Below, in pieces: positions 61,417-64,000 of a stretch of 64,000 nt of DNA; within the stretch, counting starts at the first letter, position 1, and each line of letters starts with the position of its first letter. The DNA comes from Phycicoccus avicenniae_A (GTDB taxonomy: Bacteria; Actinomycetota; Actinomycetes; Actinomycetales; Dermatophilaceae), in the NCBI RefSeq assembly GCF_050496545.1, contig NZ_JBNVZV010000020.1, positions 22,563-86,562 on the forward strand, written 5' to 3'. The notes below the pieces were generated by a model, which did not search any database, was not told the DNA's origin, and saw only the letters and a list, made by a program, of their open reading frames with translations. The translations under genes were made by a program, and so were the position numbers.

Positions 61417-61934
61417 CCCGGACGGGTCGCCCCGGGCGCCAGCCGGTGCAGCCGGACGTCGTGGATGCCGCCCGCCTCGAGGCGCAGCGTCATCCACGTG
61501 AAGTCCGGCTGCGCCCGGCGGTCGGTCGGCGAGCCGGGGTTGAGCAGCCGCAGCCCGTCGTGCTCGGTGTCCCATGGGATGTGGCTGTGCCCGAAGACGA
61601 GTAGGTCGACGTCGGGGTACTCGGCGCGCATCCGCTGCTCGCGGCGCTCGCGGCCGCCGGTCTCGTGGACGACGGCGACGCGCACCCCCTCGACGGTGGC
61701 CCGGGCGACCTCGGGCAGCCGGGCGCGCAGCCCGGGTCCGTCGTTGTTGCCCCAGCAGGCGAGCAGCTGCGCGCTGCGGGCCTCGAGCGCGTCGAGCGCC
61801 GCCTCGTCGACCCAGTCGCCGGCGTGCACGACGAGGTCGGCGCGCTCGACGGCCTCCCACAGGGGGGCCGGCAGGTCCTTGGCGCGCTTCGGCAGGTGGG
61901 TGTCGCTCATCAGCAGGACGTCGGTGCCGGTCAC
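61386..61934 (-). CDS. YfcE/MJ0936-type metallophosphoesterase
   Basis: A 182-aa calcineurin-like phosphoesterase: VLLMSDTHLPKRA (metal Asp and His), VVHAGDWVDE (bridging Asp), CWGNNDG (Asn, general acid), VVHETGG and LVFGHSHIPWD with the last His pair, and LNPGSPTDRR. It hydrolyses phosphodiester or phosphomonoester bonds with two metal ions; YfcE homologues act on small diesters or cyclic nucleotides, and the natural substrate is unknown. GTG 61934 has GGAGG upstream and overlaps the DUF2256 gene stop by 4 nt. The C-terminal tail overlaps the convergent peroxiredoxin gene. Confidence 0.88.
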   Translation of the reverse strand: MTGTDVLLMSDTHLPKRAKDLPAPLWEAVERADLVVHAGDWVDEAALDALEARSAQLLACWGNNDGPGLRARLPEVARATVEGVRVAVVHETGGRERREQRMRAEYPDVDLLVFGHSHIPWDTEHDGLRLLNPGSPTDRRAQPDFTWMTLRLEAGGIHDVRLHRLAPGATRPGQAGASAKRR

Positions 61935-62089
61935 GCCTCCACCCTGCCAGTGCGGCCGCGGCGGCAGGCCTCGGAGCAGTAGCGGACCTCGTCCCAGTCC
62001 CGCGCCCACTTCTTCCGCCAGGTGAACGGGCGGCCGCAGGTCGCGCAGACCTTGGTCGGGAGGTCGCCCTTGCGGGTCATCCGCGCCAT
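61931..62089 (-). CDS. DUF2256 small zinc-finger protein
   Basis: A 52-aa protein from ATG 62089 (49 aa if ATG 62080 is used). KGDLPTKVCATCGRPFTWRK (20 residues), then WARDWDEVRYCSEACRRGR. The four cysteines, CATC and C...C spaced like a treble-clef zinc ribbon, and the RPF.WRKKW core match DUF2256. Function is unknown; in many bacteria it neighbours photolyase-like genes or phosphoesterases. GAGGAG lies about 11 nt before ATG 62089. Its stop overlaps the phosphoesterase start by 4 nt, so they form one operon. Confidence 0.83.
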   Translation of the reverse strand: MARMTRKGDLPTKVCATCGRPFTWRKKWARDWDEVRYCSEACRRGRTGRVEA

Positions 62090-62138
62090 CGCGCGCCCCG
62101 CTCCTCGCCCCGGCTCACCCCCTCACCGTACGTCCGCC

Positions 62139-62194
62139 CTGGGGTCGAGGGCGGAAGTGGTCGCCAGGGCAACCACGTCCGCACTCGACTCCAG
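62139..62194. repeat. intergenic palindrome, family D copy 2
   Basis: CTGG (62139-62142) and GTCGAGGGCGGA (62144-62155) pair with the right part ending CTCGACTCCAG, with three mismatches; GTGGTCGC (62157-62164) pairs with GCAACCAC (62169-62176) with one mismatch. It is the same arm sequence as at 47882-47927. It lies just after the ABC-F gene stop and before DUF2256, so it may terminate the ABC-F transcript. Confidence 0.75.
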
Positions 62195-62197
62195 AGG

Positions 62198-63808
<1,611 letters not shown>

Positions 63809-63875
63809 GGGGGACTCCACGCGGTGGCCGGGGTGCTCGCCGGGCGGGGCCTCGGGCGCGAGCGGGATGCGTGGG

Positions 63876-63925
63876 TCAGCTGTCCATGGTCCGACCACCG
63901 TACCTGCCCGTCTGCAGTACGGTCA
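63876..63925 (-). promoter_or_regulatory. ABC-F promoter with leaderless three-codon upstream frame
   Basis: On the minus strand TGACCG (63925-63920), 17 nt, TACGGT (63902-63897), then an ATG at 63887, 9 nt later. That ATG opens a three-residue reading frame (Met-Asp-Ser, stop at 63876-63878). The leader to the ABC-F GTG is about 80 nt. Upstream peptide frames regulate several ABC-F resistance genes, but this one may be chance. Confidence 0.4.
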
Positions 63926-63944
63926 CCCCGATTGTCCCGGGGTC

Positions 63945-64000
63945 GGGGGGGGGGGGGGGGGGCCGGGGCCCCCCCCCCCCCCCCCGCCCCCGGGGGGGGG
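63945..64000. other. G/C homopolymer at the window end, probable assembly artefact
   Basis: From 63945 the sequence is an 18-nt run of G, then CC, GGGG, long C runs and a final G run. No gene, codon bias or repeat unit is visible. Such terminal homopolymers are typical of low-quality contig ends rather than chromosomal sequence. Confidence 0.8.

Overview
The window is about 73% G+C chromosomal DNA from a non-model actinobacterium. The evidence is codon use, many start codons sitting 5-10 nt after a TANNNT -10 box with no Shine-Dalgarno (leaderless genes), a mycothiol-transferase-like DinB protein, a GAF-ANTAR regulator, an Erm(37)-like methyltransferase and a chaplin-domain surface protein. 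A member of the Intrasporangiaceae or a close relative would fit, but that is inference. The left edge cuts an acyl-CoA dehydrogenase gene. The right edge ends in G/C homopolymers that look like a contig-end artefact. I see no rRNA, tRNA, insertion sequence, prophage or CRISPR array.

Layout. 1-6.1 kb: an aldo/keto reductase, a two-gene small-protein pair (Tudor-like DUF2945 plus a phage-associated domain), an Erm(37)-like rRNA methyltransferase with a WhiB7-like promoter and an overlapping upstream reading frame, and a large secreted nuclease. 6.1-12.9 kb: a catabolic island. A leftward operon (CoA-transferase, citryl-CoA-lyase-like enzyme, LigB, LigA, MDR oxidoreductase) diverges from an amidohydrolase and an IclR regulator, and matched palindromes flank the two promoters. 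13-23 kb: a DEAD-box helicase, a ROK kinase and ROK repressor divergent from a CUT1 sugar ABC transporter (operator at the promoter), an M50 protease, nagA, a LON-substrate-binding-domain protein and a MazG-like protein. 23-26.6 kb: a dienelactone hydrolase, a 463-nt non-coding region, then two secreted proteins, the second a six-repeat chaplin with a LAQTG wall anchor. 26.7-30.7 kb: an HprK-like/PqqD-like fusion overlapping a fructosamine-kinase-like gene, a GAF-ANTAR protein and an App1-type phosphatase.

30.9-47 kb is a large beta-glucan/beta-glucoside utilisation locus. A leftward operon encodes a GH94 phosphorylase of about 1,108 aa, a GH3 beta-glucosidase and a GH35 beta-galactosidase. 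It diverges from a rightward operon with a family-5 ABC transporter, a LacI regulator and a glycoamylase/GH144-like enzyme. The LacI-type operator overlaps the -35 box between them. The enzyme set resembles beta-1,2-glucan (sophorooligosaccharide) systems.

47-64 kb holds stress, repair and housekeeping genes: a Fpg/Nei glycosylase, a rhodanese, a SugE-type exporter, a Tat-exported M20 peptidase, an orphan AAA ATPase, a secreted PHB depolymerase, a photolyase homologue whose two domains are in swapped order, a mycothiol-type DinB protein, a WYL regulator with an Imm-5-like gene, an amino-acid permease, a PCD-VOC fusion, a 1-Cys peroxiredoxin, a phosphoesterase, a DUF2256 protein and an ABC-F protein.

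Several gene junctions carry long near-perfect palindromes of at least five sequence families, two of them present twice. Two junctions about 24 kb apart carry tandem arrays of the same 21-bp unit.
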